Shown here piece by piece: positions 37,956 through 51,603 of a DNA stretch of 64,000 nucleotides (its first letter is position 1; the number at the start of each line of letters is the position of its first letter). This DNA comes from Phormidium tenue FACHB-886. GTDB lineage: Bacteria > Cyanobacteriota > Cyanobacteriia > Elainellales > Elainellaceae. The stretch is taken from positions 124,001-188,000 of the forward strand of contig NZ_JACXWX010000003.1 in the NCBI RefSeq assembly GCF_014764505.1, in the 5' to 3' direction. The notes beneath the pieces were generated by a model. It was given only the letters and a program-made list of their open reading frames with translations, had not been told where the DNA came from and did no database searches. The translations under genes were made by a program, and so were the position numbers.

Positions 37956-40900
37956 CTAATGTTTCATGTAGTCCTGTAGCGCTTTTACTTCCAGCGGTTG
38001 AGACTGGAGCGATCGAATCGCGGCAGCGGTGGCTTTGGCTCCAGCAATCGTCGTGACGATTGGGATTTTATAGGCTATGGCAGTCCGGCGAATCGAGCGA
38101 TCGTCAATCTGCGCGGTTGCCCCAATGGGCGTGTTGATGATCAGCTGAATTTGCTCGTTCTTAATTGAGTCAACGATGTTGGGTCGTCCTTCATGTAGTT
38201 TCAAGACCAGATCCACCGCCAGCCCATGCTCTTGTAGTACCTGCCGAGTACCTGCTGTGGCAACGACTTTTAGACCCAGCTCGATCAGGTCTTTGACCAC
38301 AGGCACAGCAGCGACTTTGTCTCGATCGTTCATTGACACAAACACAGTGCCCTTCAGCGGCAGCATTTGGGAAGCAGCCAGTTCAGCCTTGGCAAAAGAT
38401 TTGCCAAAATCGCTGTCGATGCCCATGACTTCGCCCGTCGATCGCATTTCAGGTCCCAGGATAATGTCTGTACCAGGGAATTTAGAGAATGGCAGAACTG
38501 CTTCTTTAACTGAGACATGTAACGGAACAATTTCAGCCACATAGCCTAAATTTTCCAGCGATTCGCCCGCCATAACCCGCACTGCCATCTTTGCTAGCGG
38601 TACGCCGATCGCCTTAGAGACAAACGGCACGGTGCGTGAGGCGCGGGGATTGGCTTCCAGGATGTAGACCTGTTCTCCCTGAACAGCAAACTGGACATTC
38701 ATCAAGCCGATGACATTCAGCGCTCTGGCAAGGGCGGTCGTCCAGGTGCGAATAGTCTCCAGTACTGCCTCGGATAGGGTAACAGTCGGCAAAGAGCAAG
38801 CCGAGTCGCCAGAATGGATGCCTGCCTGCTCGATATGTTCCATGATGCCGCCGATCACTACCTGCCCGGTTTGGTCTGCAATCGCATCCACATCAACTTC
38901 GATCGCATTTTCCAGATATTGATCGATCAAGATGGGATGATCGGGTTCCACCTGAACGGCGTAGGTCATGTAGCGCTGCAAGTCGTCGTCTGAGTAGACG
39001 ATCTCCATTGCCCGACCGCCCAAAACATAGCTAGGACGCACCACCACAGGATAATTGATTCGTTTGGCAACCGTGAGCGACTCCTCGAAGCTGCGGGCAA
39101 GCCCATTGGCAGGCTGCCGAATATCTACCTTCCGCAGAATTTTCTCGAAGCGTTCGCGGTCTTCGGCAGTGTCAATTGAGTCGGGTGATGTGCCCCAGAT
39201 CTTCGTGTTTACTGAAGGATTAGCTTCCAAATATTTCTGGAGCGGCACTGCCAGTTTCAGCGGCGTCTGCCCGCCAAACTGGATGATCACGCCTTCTGGC
39301 TGCTCTGCCTCGATGATGTTCAGCACATCTTCTTTAGTCAGTGGTTCAAAATAAAGGCGATCGCTAGTGTCATAATCTGTGGAAACCGTCTCAGGGTTTG
39401 AGTTAACCATGATCGTCTCGAAACCGGTGTCTCGCAGCGCAAAAGAAGCATGGCAGCAGCAGTAATCAAACTCAATACCTTGCCCAATGCGGTTAGGCCC
39501 ACCGCCCAAAATCATGACTTTGCGTCGATCGGACGGCATCACCTCTGATTCAACTGTGCCGGTAGCTTCATCTGCGTCAATCTCCAAAACTTCTGACTCG
39601 TAGGTGGAGTAGTAGTAAGGAGTGAGTGCTTCAAACTCAGCGGCGCAGGTATCAACGGTTTTGTAAACCGGGAGGATGCCCAAGCTCTTGCGGTAGGCGC
39701 GAACTTCATCTTCACTGGTTTTGGTAGCAAAGGCGATCTGCCGATCGCTGAACCCTTGCTGCTTGACGGCATAGAGCTGCTCGCGGCTGAGCTGCTTCAG
39801 CGGCGTTTTCTTGAGGGTTTTCTCGGTCTCTAGCAGCTCTTGTAGTTTGTCTAGGAACCATGGATCGATTGCCGTCAGCTCATAGATCTCTTCAACGGGC
39901 ATGCCCATCAGCATTGCCTGCCGCACCGTAAAGATGCGCTCTGGGTTAGGGGTCCGCAGTCCGGCACGGATCTGCTCTAGGCTAGGCAGCTTCTCGCTGC
40001 GATCGCAGCCCCAGCCTGCCCGTCCTGTTTCCAGCGATCGTAGCGCCTTCTGAAACGATTCCTGAAAAGTCCGCCCGATCGCCATTGCCTCGCCGACTGA
40101 TTTCATCTGCGTGGTGAGGACGGGTATAGAACCAGGAAACTTCTCGAAGGCAAAGCGAGGAATTTTGGTGACGACGTAATCGATCGTTGGCTCAAAGCTA
40201 GCGGGCGTTTTTTTGGTAATGTCGTTAGGAATTTCGTCGAGTGAATAGCCAACCGCGAGTTTTGCCGCCATTTTAGCGATCGGGAAGCCTGTTGCCTTGG
40301 AGGCGAGAGCAGAACTGCGCGAAACACGCGGGTTCATCTCGATCACAATGACCTCGCCTGTTTGGGGGTTGACGGCAAACTGGATGTTGGAGCCACCCGT
40401 TTCTACGCCGATCTCGCGAATGATTTTGATAGAGGCATCGCGGAGACGCTGATACTCCTTATCAGTAAGGGTTTGAGCTGGTGCAACGGTGATCGAGTCA
40501 CCCGTGTGAATGCCCATCGGGTCGAGGTTTTCGATCGAGCAAATGATCACAACGTTGTCTGCTAGGTCGCGCATCACTTCTAGCTCGTATTCCTTCCAGC
40601 CCAGCAGCGATTTCTCGATCAAAATTTGGGAAACGGGGCTGGCATCCAAACCAGACTGAGAAATTTCTTCAAACTCTTCCTGGTTGTAGGCGATGCCGCC
40701 ACCCGTGCCGCCTAACGTAAACGCCGGACGAATGATCAGCGGATAGGAGCCGATCTGCTGCCCGATCTCTTTTGCTTCTGCCATGGTGGTTGCTAAACCC
40801 GATGGACAGACCCCCACCCCGATCCGCTCCATCGCTTCTTTAAACAATTTGCGGTCTTCTGCCATTTCGATCGCAGGCAGCTTGGCACCAATTAGCTCCA

Positions 40901-41237
40901 CGCCGTATTTGTCTAAAGTTCCGTTCTTTGCGAGCGACACCGCCAAGTTTAATGCGGTTTGCCCACCCATCGTCGGCAGCAGCGCATCTGGTCGCTCTTT
41001 TTCAATGATCTTGGCAACAATGTCTGGCGTGAGTGGCTCAATGTAAGTGCGATCAGCAGTTTCTGGATCGGTCATGATCGTGGCTGGGTTAGAGTTGACC
41101 AGCACGACTTCATAGCCCTCGTCTCGCAGCGCTTTGCAGGCTTGTGTTCCAGAATAGTCAAACTCGGACGCTTGCCCAATCACGATGGGTCCAGAGCCAA
41201 GAAGTAGAATTTTGTGAAGATCGTCGCGACGTGGCAT
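37956..41237 (-). CDS. carB: Carbamoyl-phosphate synthase large subunit
   Basis: 1093 residues from the ATG at 41237 ([20 protein letters not shown]), the standard start. Two homologous ATP-grasp halves are visible: [18 protein letters not shown] in the first and [20 protein letters not shown] in the second. Between them is the oligomerisation domain, and at the end the MGS-like allosteric domain (residues about 940-1080, [20 protein letters not shown]). With CarA it makes carbamoyl phosphate from glutamine, bicarbonate and 2 ATP for arginine and pyrimidines. carA is not nearby. Confidence 0.98.
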   Translation of the reverse strand: MPRRDDLHKILLLGSGPIVIGQASEFDYSGTQACKALRDEGYEVVLVNSNPATIMTDPETADRTYIEPLTPDIVAKIIEKERPDALLPTMGGQTALNLAVSLAKNGTLDKYGVELIGAKLPAIEMAEDRKLFKEAMERIGVGVCPSGLATTMAEAKEIGQQIGSYPLIIRPAFTLGGTGGGIAYNQEEFEEISQSGLDASPVSQILIEKSLLGWKEYELEVMRDLADNVVIICSIENLDPMGIHTGDSITVAPAQTLTDKEYQRLRDASIKIIREIGVETGGSNIQFAVNPQTGEVIVIEMNPRVSRSSALASKATGFPIAKMAAKLAVGYSLDEIPNDITKKTPASFEPTIDYVVTKIPRFAFEKFPGSIPVLTTQMKSVGEAMAIGRTFQESFQKALRSLETGRAGWGCDRSEKLPSLEQIRAGLRTPNPERIFTVRQAMLMGMPVEEIYELTAIDPWFLDKLQELLETEKTLKKTPLKQLSREQLYAVKQQGFSDRQIAFATKTSEDEVRAYRKSLGILPVYKTVDTCAAEFEALTPYYYSTYESEVLEIDADEATGTVESEVMPSDRRKVMILGGGPNRIGQGIEFDYCCCHASFALRDTGFETIMVNSNPETVSTDYDTSDRLYFEPLTKEDVLNIIEAEQPEGVIIQFGGQTPLKLAVPLQKYLEANPSVNTKIWGTSPDSIDTAEDRERFEKILRKVDIRQPANGLARSFEESLTVAKRINYPVVVRPSYVLGGRAMEIVYSDDDLQRYMTYAVQVEPDHPILIDQYLENAIEVDVDAIADQTGQVVIGGIMEHIEQAGIHSGDSACSLPTVTLSEAVLETIRTWTTALARALNVIGLMNVQFAVQGEQVYILEANPRASRTVPFVSKAIGVPLAKMAVRVMAGESLENLGYVAEIVPLHVSVKEAVLPFSKFPGTDIILGPEMRSTGEVMGIDSDFGKSFAKAELAASQMLPLKGTVFVSMNDRDKVAAVPVVKDLIELGLKVVATAGTRQVLQEHGLAVDLVLKLHEGRPNIVDSIKNEQIQLIINTPIGATAQIDDRSIRRTAIAYKIPIVTTIAGAKATAAAIRSLQSQPLEVKALQDYMKH

Positions 41238-41390
41238 ACGGGGTTTGCCCAAGTTCAATTTAAATCCACACAATTGTAAGGGCATTCAGTCGATCGTTTT
41301 GAAGCGATCGCTTCATGTTGAGAACGAATTGTCTGCCACAATCGAAGGTTTGGGCAAAAGCAAGTCAGATTTGATTCTAACGATTCTGTT

Positions 41391-42020
41391 CTAACGATCG
41401 AACCACTGCAGGAACCACTGCCACCAGTAGCTCTCCTCTGTCTGCCATGCCCAATGCTCGTAAAGCGAGCGATGTTCCATAAAATGCCCGTAGCGCCCAC
41501 CTGCCACTTTTCTGTCTACCTTGATGAGCGGACAGGGGAAGTAACCTTCTGGAGTATCCAGGCTATAGCAAATTTCATCTTCATGTTGCAGCCGACGAGG
41601 GAGCGACCAATCCACCAAAAGGTTTTCTCCAACCTTCATCCAAGTTTGTTTCTCATCGGCAGGCAGCTCAACGCGCCAGCCCACCCGATCCAAAAAAGCG
41701 TCCCACACCAATGCATCGCGCTCACCTTTGAGTTTGCCGCCGCACTCTAGATAAAGCCGCCGCTGTACGCTAAAGCCAAATCGCCCTCTACTTTGTTCGA
41801 CCCACAGCCGATCGATGGTCAGCAAGTCATTCTTTGGGAAACGCTTGAGTCGTCGATCACTAATCCAGCTCCTCTCGGGCGTCTTTAAAGCTTGTTGGAA
41901 GTGGAGGTAGGTGAGGCGATCGGCAATTTCCCAGTCTTGTTGTCTTAGTGCATCCCGCAAAGTTTTATAGTCAACGCCGCGATCGGACTTCAGCAGATCT
42001 GAAGGAGTTGATAAAGTCAT
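41391..42020 (-). CDS. GUN4-domain protein
   Basis: 209 residues from the ATG at 42020. It starts LLKSDRGVDYKTLRDALRQQ, and then has LLTIDRLWVEQSRGRFGFSV, the GUN4 core signature (tIDqLWvkyS-GrFGFSvQ). GUN4 binds porphyrins and stimulates Mg-chelatase. This copy has a short N-terminus and a long C-terminal part (residues about 95-209, ending WWQWFLQWFDR). Cyanobacteria carry several GUN4-domain proteins; this one need not be the Mg-chelatase factor itself. The two GATATC pairs lie about 150-210 bases upstream. Confidence 0.88.
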   Translation of the reverse strand: MTLSTPSDLLKSDRGVDYKTLRDALRQQDWEIADRLTYLHFQQALKTPERSWISDRRLKRFPKNDLLTIDRLWVEQSRGRFGFSVQRRLYLECGGKLKGERDALVWDAFLDRVGWRVELPADEKQTWMKVGENLLVDWSLPRRLQHEDEICYSLDTPEGYFPCPLIKVDRKVAGGRYGHFMEHRSLYEHWAWQTEESYWWQWFLQWFDR

Positions 42021-42527
42021 TATGAGGTAGAGGCACAAACGCCTGATTCAAATGCTATTGCAGGTTTACTCTACCGCTTGTACTTCTGGCTGTCCAAGCG
42101 GCAGTGCTAATTTCTAGGTATAAATCTTGACGTAGGGGTATAACCCCCTGCTGCACCTCATCTCTGGATATCGTTTTAGATATCGCTAGCCGACCACCTT
42201 CTGAGATGCCCAAGATATCATGCTAGATATCACTGAAGCTAATAGCACTTTTAGTTCTCCGTAGACCTGTGTTAGTCTACCGGGCAAATCCTGCTTATTA
42301 CGCCAATTAGGGCTAGATTGCAATTCAGACAATCGCTCCTGCTTACGACTTGAGCAGAGGCGATCGTTTACAGTTGTAAATATTTATTACTCTTTTCGAG
42401 ATTACCTTTAAGAACTGAGGACTATGAATAAATTGCCTGAAAGATTTTTGGTAAGAACCTCTGGCTCTATTAAATTACAGGCTTAAGCTGCGAGTTTCTG
42501 TGGCTCAAGCCCTAGCGACAGAATCGC
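42021..42527. other. Intergenic region upstream of the GUN4-domain gene
   Basis: 507 bases without a supported gene. It contains the GATATC pairs (separate entry) and a small palindrome AGGGG-TATAA-CCCCT near 42134, between those sites and the GUN4-domain start. Confidence 0.5.
42167..42231. promoter_or_regulatory. Two GATATC-N6-GATATC site pairs, candidate operator
   Basis: GATATC occurs at 42167, 42179, 42214 and 42226. Each pair has exactly six bases between the sites, and the pairs are 47 bases apart start to start. The regular spacing suggests a dimeric regulator binding two tandem sites. Which protein binds is unknown. Confidence 0.4.
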
Positions 42528-43073
42528 TTAAAGCAACGCGGCTTTGAGTTCTGCATAGACACGCCCCAGATCGGCAAGCTGGTAGTGCGCATTTAGCCCG
42601 CTTGGGTTAGGCAATACCCAAACTATGGTGTCCTGCAAATCTGCCTGCCGTCCAACGATCGCCTTGGGCTGGCGAAATGCCGTTCGGTAAGCCGAAATTC
42701 CCAACACCGCTAGGCAGCGCGGGCGGTACTGCTGGACTTTAGCTGTAAGAGATGCAAACGCAGACAACAGCTCCTCAGCAGCCAACTGATCAGCAGTGGC
42801 TGTCGCACGATCCACAATATTGGTGATGCCATAGCCCACTTTCAGCAGGTCTTGGTCTTCAAAGGGGCTGAACAGGCGATCCGTAAAACCTGCTGCATGT
42901 AACGCTTTCCAAAAGCGGTTGCCGGGGCGGGCAAAGTGATGCCCCACAGCAGCGCTGTAGAGGCTAGGATTAATGCCGCAGAAGAGAACTTGTAGATTGG
43001 GCGCAATAATATCTGGAACCGTGGTATTTAACGCCGCCTGAATTTGAGCTTTTGTCGGTTTATGAGGAAGCAT
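42528..43073 (-). CDS. mug: G/U mismatch-specific uracil-DNA glycosylase
   Basis: A 181-residue UDG-superfamily enzyme. Motif 1 is VLFCGINPSLYSAAVGHHFA with FARPGNRFW; motif 2 is LPNPSGLNAHY. Both are Mug/TDG hallmarks (the GINP version lacks the Asp of family 1 UDGs). It removes uracil or ethenocytosine opposite guanine. It is a single gene on the minus strand, 387 bases from the divergent apcE. Confidence 0.95.
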   Translation of the reverse strand: MLPHKPTKAQIQAALNTTVPDIIAPNLQVLFCGINPSLYSAAVGHHFARPGNRFWKALHAAGFTDRLFSPFEDQDLLKVGYGITNIVDRATATADQLAAEELLSAFASLTAKVQQYRPRCLAVLGISAYRTAFRQPKAIVGRQADLQDTIVWVLPNPSGLNAHYQLADLGRVYAELKAALL

Positions 43074-43255
43074 TCCCTACTCGATCGCCTACAACCTAGA
43101 TCACTAGTGTTTAATTCGTGAAATCCACTAGATTCAATAATCTGACTTATCTACCTGATTTGTGTCGGCTTTTTGCAAGTTCTAGCGATCGCTCCACCCC
43201 AAACGTAACAAACCTTAAACATTCTCTCAGCCTTGCCCCCGCTATCCTCTATGAT

Positions 43256-43284
43256 TTGCTCTATGAAGTGAGTCGGCATAATAC
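43256..43284 (+). promoter_or_regulatory. Candidate apcE promoter
   Basis: TTGCTC (43256-43261), 17 bases, then TAATAC (43279-43284). A transcript starting just downstream would have a leader of about 170 bases before the ATG at 43460. The remainder of 43074-43255 holds no gene. Confidence 0.4.
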
Positions 43285-43453
43285 ATAGATCTTAATAAAG
43301 GCATTGTAGGAACCCGAATCGTTCTAATTTAATAACTGAGCCAGTTGAGCTTGGGCAGTCGTTTCTAGTGGCGCCTTTCGGAGGAGGGCACTACTGGGGT
43401 AAGGCGGCAGCCAAAAAACATCTAGACGCAACCATTATTTAGGGAGCTTTTGA

Positions 43454-46867
<3,414 letters not shown>

Positions 46868-46926
46868 CCCAATCTGAGCGGTCGAAAAACGATCGCTCAA
46901 TCTCTAAAGTGGTAAGTGTCTGGAGC

Positions 46927-46961
46927 CCCTCTCATCTGTTTGCAGATGAGAGGGATTTTTT
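46927..46961 (+). terminator. Intrinsic terminator after apcE
   Basis: A perfect 12-bp stem (CCCTCTCATCTG, loop TTTG, CAGATGAGAGGG) followed by A and a T-tract, 60 bases beyond the apcE stop. It makes apcE monocistronic. Confidence 0.93.
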
Positions 46962-47117
46962 GTTTGAAGAAGGTAGAGTATTTCTACACTCTGTAAATTT
47001 ACGGATTTCGCGAATTTATGGTTTTGTAGAAAACTAATGAAGTGTAGGTTGATTCGCTAAGCTTTTCCTTTAAAATGCACTCAAGCGCACCATTAAGTTT
47101 TATAGACAAATTTTTAG

Positions 47118-47136
47118 AGGGTGTAGACACCTTTTT
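47118..47136 (+). terminator. Small terminator-like hairpin ahead of the RodZ-like gene
   Basis: AGGGTG-TAGA-CACCTT with a T-tract (TTTTT), 32 bases ahead of the GTG start. It may terminate read-through, or act in the leader of the RodZ-like transcript. Confidence 0.4.
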
Positions 47137-47167
47137 GTAGAATTTTCAGAAACAGTGGGGAAGTAGG

Positions 47168-48091
47168 GTGGAAAAACTGGACTCAACTCAGTTGGAGCAG
47201 CTCAAAGAAATTGGCGCACAGCTCCGTCAGGTTCGCCAACAGCAATCGAGATCGCTCGAAGAAATTGCCACCAAAACCTGCATCCGGCTCCCCTTGCTCC
47301 AAGCGATCGAGAATGGGCAAGGTCAAATGTTACCGGAGCCAGTGTTTGTGCAGGGGTTTATTCGGCGCTATGCAGAGACGCTTGGGCTAGATGGCACCAG
47401 CCTCTCTCATACCTTTCCCGTTAACCGAGGCATGATTACCCATCGGGAAGTTCCAGTTCGCCATGCTGAAACTGAGTATGCAGCAGCGCCAGTTAGCACT
47501 CTTGAAGAACCAAAATATGCCCTGCCAGACCAAAAATCTGGATGGGAAGAACGATCGCCCTTGCAATCTAAAGGCGCATACCTGCTTTATGGACTGCTGG
47601 CATTACTGACGCTAGGCGGCATTGCCTATAGTTTCTTTAGGTCAGGCTCCCCCACCCAAACGGCTACACCTCCCAGTCCAGCCCCCAGCACAAATTCCAG
47701 CCCGGCTCCGAACATAGCATCCAGCCCCGCTGCCCCAGCTGCCCCATCCCCAGCATCCCCTGTGCCTCCGGCGCTGCCTACTGCAAAAGCATCCCCTGCG
47801 CCGATCGCTTCACCCTCTGGCAGCCCTAGCTCTGGTGTATCTGGTGATACACCGGTTAGTGCAAACGTGCGCTTAACAGATACATCTTGGCTGCAGGTGG
47901 TTGTAGATGGTCGGTTGGACTATGAAGGAACTTTGCCTAAAGGAACTGAGCGAAGCTGGTCGGCAAAGCGCGAGATTATCGTAGTGTCGGGCAATGCAGG
48001 TGCAGTTTCAGTGTCGGCGAATGACGGTGCGTCGAAGCCCATGGGCAAACTGGGGGACGTGCAAGAGCTAACCATTAAGCCGAAAAACTAG
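47168..48091 (+). CDS. RodZ-like protein (HTH, membrane helix, DUF4115)
   Basis: 307 residues from a GTG at 47168. Residues about 10-80 are an HTH_25 domain: LRQVRQQQSRSLEEIATKTC and FVQGFIRRYAETLGLD. A single membrane helix follows (YLLYGLLALLTLGGIAYSFF, about 138-158), then a Pro/Ser/Ala linker of about 70 residues, and a C-terminal DUF4115 domain (TSWLQVVVDGRLDYEGTL). This is the RodZ layout, a partner of MreB in cell shape. The Fpg/Nei gene follows after about 40 bases, so they may share a transcript. Confidence 0.85.
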   Translation: MEKLDSTQLEQLKEIGAQLRQVRQQQSRSLEEIATKTCIRLPLLQAIENGQGQMLPEPVFVQGFIRRYAETLGLDGTSLSHTFPVNRGMITHREVPVRHAETEYAAAPVSTLEEPKYALPDQKSGWEERSPLQSKGAYLLYGLLALLTLGGIAYSFFRSGSPTQTATPPSPAPSTNSSPAPNIASSPAAPAAPSPASPVPPALPTAKASPAPIASPSGSPSSGVSGDTPVSANVRLTDTSWLQVVVDGRLDYEGTLPKGTERSWSAKREIIVVSGNAGAVSVSANDGASKPMGKLGDVQELTIKPKN

Positions 48092-48131
48092 TATGCGATT
48101 GAAAGCGGTGCTGTCCCTTCCAGCTTGAGCC

Positions 48132-48956
48132 ATGCCAGAGGGACCTGAAATTAAACGCGCGGCAGATCGAATTGCTCAGGCGATCGCCCAACAGCCGATC
48201 ACAAGCCTATTTTTTGCGTTCGATCATCTTAAGCCTTACGAACAAACGCTGAAGCAGCACCAGATCCTCTCGGTGCAGCCCAGAGGAAAGGCATTGCTAA
48301 TCCGGTTTGACAATCAGCTCAACATCTACAGCCATAACCAGCTTTATGGCGTTTGGATGATTCGCAATGCCCACGATTATCCTCAGACAAAACGTCAACT
48401 GCGGCTAGCCATCCACACTGCCAAAAAATCTGCTCTACTTTATAGCGCTTCCGAGATTGAAGTACTCGATCCGGTTGCTGTAGCGCTGCATCCGTTTCTC
48501 AGTAAGCTTGGCTTAGATGTGCTGGATGCTTCAACTAGCGTAGAGCAAGTCATTCAGCGTCTCCAAGACAAGCAATTTGCTCGGCGGGGACTAACTGGAT
48601 TGCTGCTCGATCAGCAATTTCTTTGCGGCTTGGGCAACTACCTCCGCAGTGAAGTGTTGTTCGTTGCTAGGGTGCATCCGTCTTTCCGTCCAATCGACTG
48701 CTCGATCCAGCAGACTGAAGCGCTAGCAGAAGCAGCGATCGCCGTGTCTCAACAGTCTTATCGATCGGGCGGCATCACCAATAATTTGCAGCTTGCCGAA
48801 CAGCTCAAAGCTGAGGGCAAGCTGCGCCGGGACTATCGGCACTATGTGTTTGGGCGAGAGGGTAGACCCTGCTATGTATGCGGCACGACAATTGTGCGTG
48901 AAATGCTAGCAGGCAGGCGGTGTTATTACTGCGCGCATTGCCAGCAGGTAAAATAA
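48132..48956 (+). CDS. nei: Endonuclease VIII (Fpg/Nei family DNA glycosylase)
   Basis: A 274-residue protein beginning MPEGPEIKRAADRI. Pro2 and Glu3 are the catalytic residues after Met removal; PEGPE (not PELPE) points to Nei rather than Fpg. The H2TH region has GLLLDQQFLCGLGNYLRSEV. The C-terminal zinc finger is CYVCGTTIVREMLAGRRCYY with a second pair, CAHC. It excises oxidised pyrimidines and cleaves the strand. Confidence 0.95.
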   Translation: MPEGPEIKRAADRIAQAIAQQPITSLFFAFDHLKPYEQTLKQHQILSVQPRGKALLIRFDNQLNIYSHNQLYGVWMIRNAHDYPQTKRQLRLAIHTAKKSALLYSASEIEVLDPVAVALHPFLSKLGLDVLDASTSVEQVIQRLQDKQFARRGLTGLLLDQQFLCGLGNYLRSEVLFVARVHPSFRPIDCSIQQTEALAEAAIAVSQQSYRSGGITNNLQLAEQLKAEGKLRRDYRHYVFGREGRPCYVCGTTIVREMLAGRRCYYCAHCQQVK

Positions 48957-48994
48957 TTGGGAAAGCAGTCTATTTTAACTAAACTTAGTAAAAC

Positions 48995-49210
48995 TTAAGA
49001 TTTTGTTTTACGGTAGCTGAGCTGCCAAATTTTTTCTAAGCTCTCGATCTGTCGACGGAGGCGAGCGCTTCGAAAACGACGATAGCTAATTACACTAGCA
49101 ATTAAAATAATTGGCAAGGCAACTGCCAAGATCGCAATTGCAGTGTCACCGTTGTTAGGGCTAACGGAACTTGGCGTAGGGGCTGTTTGGGTCTGAACCT
49201 CGGTTTGCAT
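48995..49210 (-). CDS. Small single-helix membrane protein
   Basis: 71 residues with a Thr/Pro/Ser-rich N-terminus, one membrane helix (AIAILAVALPIILIASVISY) and a basic helical C-terminus (RRFRSARLRRQIESLEKIW). AGGAG at six bases before the ATG is an excellent ribosome site. No family recognised; the basic tail suggests the C-terminus stays in the cytoplasm. It converges with nei. Confidence 0.7.
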   Translation of the reverse strand: MQTEVQTQTAPTPSSVSPNNGDTAIAILAVALPIILIASVISYRRFRSARLRRQIESLEKIWQLSYRKTKS

Positions 49211-49500
49211 GGTTTCTCCTAATTAGTAAATAAAATCAGTACATTTAGTGACGTTTGGGGCTCAATTAAGGCTTCATCGCGCAAGGGAACGCTTGCTGGC
49301 TCAATGTTGTGATCCTGATCAACTGTGATTGTGATCAGCTTGAGCAAGTGCGGATGGTTAGGTAAGCAGGACAGCGCTCACGCTGACACATTGCTTATTC
49401 CATGAACCTAGCAAAATCAAACCGAGTGCAACAGCATCCGTTGGTTGAAGAACAGCCTGTAGGATAGAAAACAGTTGCCTTTCGTTGCCCTACCCAGCCT

Positions 49501-50895
49501 ATGCAACCCTCGATCGATCTGCCTGTTCTGTCTCAGACCCACCTTGCTGATGCTTTGCGACAGCGCCGCCGTAGCCTTGCCACCCGTCTCAAGGTTCCGG
49601 TGGTACTTTGGTCTGGATGCAGCAGCGCTCGCAACTTTCCGGCGAACGTCTACCCCTACCGAGCCAGTAGCCATTTTCTCTACTTTGCAGGGCTCCCCTT
49701 GACCCAGGCTGCCATCCGGCTAGACGGAGAGCGGCTAGAGCTGTTTATGGATGACCCCACACCGGCTGATATTCTGTGGCATGGCGAATCGCTCAGACGA
49801 AACGAAATTGCTGCACAAATCGGCGCAGATGCTGCTTACCCGCTTGCCCATCTCAAATCTTTGGCAGCAGATGCTGCTACGATTCCAGCGCAAGATGCAG
49901 CAACACGCCTGCTGCAATCACAATTGCTCAATCGAATGGTTACGCCCGCCAATGCAGTGCAGGGAATTGATCGCGAGCTGGCGACTGCCATTGTAGAACT
50001 ACGTTTGGTTCAGGATGAGGCGGCGATCGCCGAGCTGCGGAAGGCGGCAGCAGTCACCGTGGCAGCTCATCAAGTCGGTATGCGAGCCACACGCCGCGCC
50101 AAAACTGAGGCGGAAGTCCGAGCGGCAATGGAAAGCGTCATTCTGTCGCACAATATGACCTGCGCCTACAGCAGCATTGTGACGGTGCACGGGGAAGTGC
50201 TGCACAGCGATCGCTACCATCACCTGATTCAACCAGGTGATTTGCTGCTGGCGGACGTGGGCGCAGAGACAGAGACGGGCTGGGCAGCCGATGTGACACG
50301 CACTTGGGCAGTCTCCGGTAAGTTTTCGCCGACACAGCGAGAAATTTATGAAATAGTGCTGGCAGCCCATGATTTGTGTATTCAGAAGGCACGTCCGGGG
50401 GTAGAATATCGCGATCTGCACCTGATGGCGGCAACGGTGATTGCAGGAGGCTTGGTTGATTTGGGGATTCTTAAGGGTCGGGCAGAGGATCTAGTAGATC
50501 TGGATGCCCATGCATTGTTCTTTCCACATGGAGTTGGGCACTTACTGGGGTTGGATGTGCATGACATGGAGGATTTAGGCGATCTGGCAGGCTATGCAGC
50601 CGGACGAGAGCGGAGCAATCGCTTTGGTTTGGGCTACCTGCGCTTAGATCGTCCTTTGCAAGCAGGGATGGTGGTGACGATCGAGCCAGGCTTCTATCAG
50701 GTTCCAGCAATTCTTAGCGATCCGGATCGACGCGAGAAATATCAGGATGTTGTGAACTGGGAACGACTGGCGCAATTTGCCGATGTACGGGGGATTCGCA
50801 TTGAGGATGACGTCCTAATTACCGAATCAGGAACCGAAGTTTTGACGGCTGCACTACCCACAGCAGCAACAGAGATTGAATCCCTGGTTCATTAG
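49501..50895 (+). CDS. pepP: Xaa-Pro aminopeptidase (M24B)
   Basis: A 464-residue protein with the AMP_N domain first (residues about 5-140, SHFLYFAGLPLTQAAIRLDG) and the pita-bread catalytic domain after. Metal ligands are visible: LLADVGAETETGWAADVTRT (two Asp), FFPHGVGHLLGLDVHD (His), VVTIEPGFY (Glu) and IRIEDDVLI (Glu). It removes an N-terminal residue preceding proline and needs manganese. miaE follows on the same strand after 120 bases. Confidence 0.95.
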   Translation: MQPSIDLPVLSQTHLADALRQRRRSLATRLKVPVVLWSGCSSARNFPANVYPYRASSHFLYFAGLPLTQAAIRLDGERLELFMDDPTPADILWHGESLRRNEIAAQIGADAAYPLAHLKSLAADAATIPAQDAATRLLQSQLLNRMVTPANAVQGIDRELATAIVELRLVQDEAAIAELRKAAAVTVAAHQVGMRATRRAKTEAEVRAAMESVILSHNMTCAYSSIVTVHGEVLHSDRYHHLIQPGDLLLADVGAETETGWAADVTRTWAVSGKFSPTQREIYEIVLAAHDLCIQKARPGVEYRDLHLMAATVIAGGLVDLGILKGRAEDLVDLDAHALFFPHGVGHLLGLDVHDMEDLGDLAGYAAGRERSNRFGLGYLRLDRPLQAGMVVTIEPGFYQVPAILSDPDRREKYQDVVNWERLAQFADVRGIRIEDDVLITESGTEVLTAALPTAATEIESLVH

Positions 50896-50920
50896 GCTGC
50901 TTGCCAGCATATGTACCAGC

Positions 50921-50971
50921 GCATGCCACCAACGTATGCATGCCACCCACCTCTGCATGTCACCCACCTAT
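50921..50971. repeat. Three tandem 17-bp repeats ahead of miaE
   Basis: Units 50921-50937, 50938-50954 and 50955-50971 read GCATGCCACCAACGTAT, GCATGCCACCCACCTCT and GCATGTCACCCACCTAT. They lie in the gap between pepP and miaE and repeat in exact 17-base register. Confidence 0.8.
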
Positions 50972-51015
50972 GTGCATCGATTCTCTGCATTGATTTCCCT
51001 TCTATCTGCCTCGCC

Positions 51016-51603
51016 ATGACCTCGACTATCAAATTTCTGCAATCGCCGACCTCCACCGCCTGGATTGACCAAGCGATCGCCCACCTCGATACAATTCTGC
51101 TGGATCACTCCCACTGCGAGCGGAAAGCGGCAGGCGTAGCGCTGAATTTAATGTTTCGCTATCCCTCTAGCACTAAGCTGGTGCGGACGCTGACGACGAT
51201 CGCCCAAGAGGAGCTAGAACACTTTGAGCAGGTAAACCAATGGCTCGATCGGCGTGGCATTGCCTTGGCTCCGCTATCGGCTCCTCCTTATGCGGCAGGG
51301 CTAAAGGCGCAGATGCGCTCCCAAGAACCCGATCGAATGCTGGATGCACTATTAGTTTCTGGACTGATTGAGGCACGAAGCCACGAACGGCTAGGTTTAT
51401 TGGCAGAACACTGCCCAGAGCCAGAGTTGGCGAAGTTCTACCGTGGCTTGATGGCGTCGGAGGCGCGGCACTATGGGGTGTATTGGACGCTTGCGACAAC
51501 TTACTTCGATCGCACCAAGGTCAATCAACGCTTAGAAGAGCTGGCGGCAGCGGAAAGTGAACTGCTGTCTACGCTGCATCCGGAGCCACGCATTCATAGC
51601 TAG
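51016..51603 (+). CDS. miaE: tRNA-(ms2io6A)-hydroxylase MiaE
   Basis: 195 residues from the ATG at 51016. It is a diiron ferritin-like four-helix protein; the ligands lie in HCERKAAGVALNLMFRYP, IAQEELEHFEQVN, IEARSHERLGLLA and MASEARHYGVYW (E, ExxH, E, ExxH). It hydroxylates the isopentenyl group of ms2i6A37 in tRNA using oxygen. The in-frame sequence upstream of 51016 runs through the 17-bp repeats and is not protein-like, so it is excluded. Confidence 0.95.
   Translation: MTSTIKFLQSPTSTAWIDQAIAHLDTILLDHSHCERKAAGVALNLMFRYPSSTKLVRTLTTIAQEELEHFEQVNQWLDRRGIALAPLSAPPYAAGLKAQMRSQEPDRMLDALLVSGLIEARSHERLGLLAEHCPEPELAKFYRGLMASEARHYGVYWTLATTYFDRTKVNQRLEELAAAESELLSTLHPEPRIHS

Noticed and set aside
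42167-42231. The GATATC cluster as the start of a CRISPR-like or iteron array
   Set aside because: Only four short hexamers with no longer repeat or regular spacers; an operator is the simpler reading.
50911-51015. N-terminal extension of MiaE by 35 codons
   Set aside because: It translates the 17-bp tandem repeats into a His/Pro/Cys-rich stretch unlike MiaE; the ATG at 51016 matches the family start.
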